Below, piece after piece: positions 61,801-64,000 of a stretch of 64,000 bases of DNA (its first letter is position 1; the number at the start of each line of letters is the position of its first letter). The translations under genes and the position numbers were made by a program. The notes beneath the pieces were generated by a model. It was not told the DNA's origin and did no database searches. It worked only from the letters and a program-made list of their open reading frames with translations. The stretch is from Trichoplax adhaerens (Eukaryota > Placozoa > Uniplacotomia > Trichoplacea > Trichoplacidae), in contig NW_002060949.1 in the NCBI RefSeq assembly GCF_000150275.1, forward strand, positions 5,809,535 through 5,873,534. Reading direction: 5' to 3'.

Positions 61801-64000
61801 AAAACTTATTTCATCAATCGAAAGTAAAAAGCTTTTCTTAAGGTTATCAATTCAGATCGCTTTTATATTAGCACCAAAGGTATTTGTTGAGAAAATTTGA
61901 TGATAGGAAATAGGAAAGCTTAGGATCGATTAACAAGTTCTGGTAAGATAAAGGGCGATTAACAGTTGTGTTTATGAAGTTTGATATTATTATTAGATAC
62001 TGATAATATTCCTTTAATTACAATAAAGTACTACCAGACTTGCATTTGCCACATTAACAAAAACAAAAATTGGCGCAAAATTAAATGAAAAATGACTTGA
62101 GTCATGCGTTATCAGTCAAGTAGTCATAACTTTTAATGAGCATGAAAGCGCTAATAAAGTGAAAATACGCTTACAAGAACCAAGAAATGTTTCTTTTCTT
62201 TCCTTAGGTAATATCATTTCATGAAAGAAAATACATTATATAAGGTACCATTTGATATTATAAGTCATATAAAGTAAATATCAAAGAAAATCTTTACAAG
62301 CAATCAAAGGACGTTGTCGAAATTTATGAAACCATGTACTGAACCAGCTACCAGCTTACTGTATCAATTAAATGAATAATTATAATCGGCTATATTAATT
62401 AATGTATCTATCACTTTCTCAAGTAACAAGAGATATATCTAACAAGATTAAGATAGCATATTACCGCGTAATATATATATATATATATATAGCTTGTCAT
62501 GTAATCGTACAGACTGTTTAGCACTACGGAAATAATTAATAGAAGTAGCAAAGTATTAGTCAAAAACTTTTTGAGGTGTAGCGTTAAGTAAAAGATTATG
62601 AAATCGCTTTCATTATACAATTTTGAGGTACTCGCAGTAGGCTCTCGGAATCAAGAATATTTTCGAGTTGCAATAGATTGTCCATACAATTAATAGCATA
62701 AAATTACACTTGCTATAATAGGCTAAACAATTTAAATTAAAGATACCTAAATCCTCGGTAATTTATAGATCGATTTTACGTCGTGAAGTGAATCTCTACA
62801 AGAAAATGAAGTTCCTATCATAATATTTTCGAGATACTTCATCATAGATTGATATAGTTGTTATACTTCTCGAGAGCTATGCTATGAGAGTCTAGTCTGT
62901 AAACAATTCTCTATTGCAAGAGATTCGGTATTTATGGTTATCAATTTTACACTACTTAACCTACCTACATTTCACTCTATTGTGCTTACATAAAATATAG
63001 TAAGTTTTAATTCAATATGAATTCACTCTTATGTCTCTGCGTACAGTCAAAGCTATTTGTTACAGTTATAGGTACTTTCTGCAAATTATTTTCCATATGA
63101 ATTCCTATTAATCATCAATTTTCATGTAAAATTTAATTAGCTACATTAAGCTAATACAGTACCGAAAGATATGTTTTTCCGTCATGGGATATACGTTGGT
63201 ATTTATCATTTCTACCACTATGAGGCTTATTTTACGTTCCCAAATATCATACTTATTAACATTAACTACTATAGCTATAGATTAATCGATATTAGAGATG
63301 TTGTAAAAAAACCTTGCTTGAGATATATCTCTTATTTCCTTTAAAAATAGCAAGAATTGTTTGACATTCTGAGTAAAATGATATTACTTTCCTTTATTAT
63401 ATTTCACAGCTGTGATTATTAATAATAGCTGGATAAGTATTTATGGGTAAATATCAATTTAATGTGCATGCATGTTGAATTTTTAATAGCCTAGAAATGT
63501 TACAAATTGCTTGTTCACAGAATACCTATACTAAAAGTGCCGTGCATTTTGGTCATTATTAAAGATGATAGGGAACTATAACAGCTAGCTTATTAAAAAT
63601 ATCAATACTTTGTTTACTTGTTAAGTGATTATTAGGACAGCTACATAAATAATGAAATGATGATCTAAATTTGAGTTACAGTTTCACTTCCTACAAAGAG
63701 AATGACTATGAGAGCCATACGTACATTTATTATTAATTATTATCCATTATCCTTTAATTATTGTTCCCAATGACAAAATTATCCAAAATGTTGCATCTTA
63801 TATCTGAAAATTAATTTTGATAAATATACAGCTGTAAGGGTGTTAAAGATTACCGTGAAGTATAAATGCGTTATATTGATCGTTATACAGTGGCTAGCTA
63901 ATCGTCAGAGTTATAGATTATCTATAAAACGTACTCACTTTCTAGCAAGGGCAAGTGAATTACTTCAATACGTAATTTATAAAAAGCTTAAAGGTCAGGT
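58801..64000. other. Gene-poor AT-rich region to the window end
   Basis: No gene that I can support. Coding-like open frames at 58954-59100 (+), 60445-60657 (+, directly after a good acceptor) and 60441-60599 (-) were read through and have no recognisable family. Their lengths are within chance for this composition. Simple AT repeats such as (AT)n near 62472-62490 are present. Confidence 0.45.

Noticed and set aside
1-64000. CRISPR array, bacterial operon or prophage content
   Set aside because: Spliced animal genes throughout; the tandem arrays have no spacer-repeat structure.

Overview
The window looks like a piece of an animal nuclear genome. It is strongly AT-rich, the genes are split into many short exons by mostly small introns with GT...AG borders, and the products are typical of animals: a Tudor-domain splicing factor (SPF30), eEF1-delta with a leucine zipper, a fused triphosphatase-guanylyltransferase capping enzyme, UBF, an EGF/Ig/fibronectin-III protein and a class A GPCR. 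Near-human protein lengths together with retained ancient introns suggest an early-branching animal. A placozoan (Trichoplax-like) is my best guess, but that is inference. Interstitial TTAGGG-type repeats fit an animal. A run of 50 N marks an assembly gap. All multi-exon models below were built by hand from splice borders, reading phase and remembered family alignments. Reading phase is consistent through every model.

Layout. 1-10.3 kb: a tandem pair of peroxisomal acyl-CoA oxidase genes (first copy cut by the window edge), both ending in the peroxisomal signal SKL. 15.7-16.7 kb: an unrecognised one-exon gene for a Ser/Arg-rich protein. 22.9-27.2 kb: mRNA capping enzyme (minus), divergent from SMNDC1/SPF30 (plus, 28.7-30.7 kb). 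32.1-34.8 kb: eEF1-delta (minus), divergent from CPT2 (plus, 35.6-40.5 kb). 41.4-44.0 kb: a secreted EGF-EGF-Ig-Ig-FN3 protein (minus). 46.0-51.0 kb: a UBF-like HMG-box protein (minus). 51.4-55.0 kb: a block of minisatellites, a segmental duplication and a satellite holding a short telomeric tract. 55.8-57.3 kb: a class A GPCR (minus). 57.7-58.8 kb: a 100-bp tandem satellite. 58.8-64 kb: no gene that I can support.

Functionally there are two fatty-acid oxidation loci (acyl-CoA oxidase for peroxisomes, CPT2 for mitochondria) and a set of housekeeping genes for transcription, capping, splicing and translation. They are neighbours, not an operon. The most unusual signals are: (i) clusters of GTAC-centred palindromes packed into the regions just upstream of several housekeeping genes; (ii) three GC-AG introns, two of them adjacent in CPT2; (iii) a 16-nt microexon in eEF1-delta; (iv) a minisatellite with a 44/50-bp alternating higher-order structure and a third, 80-bp unit class; (v) a telomeric insertion inside one satellite unit. 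I found no previously undescribed gene system.
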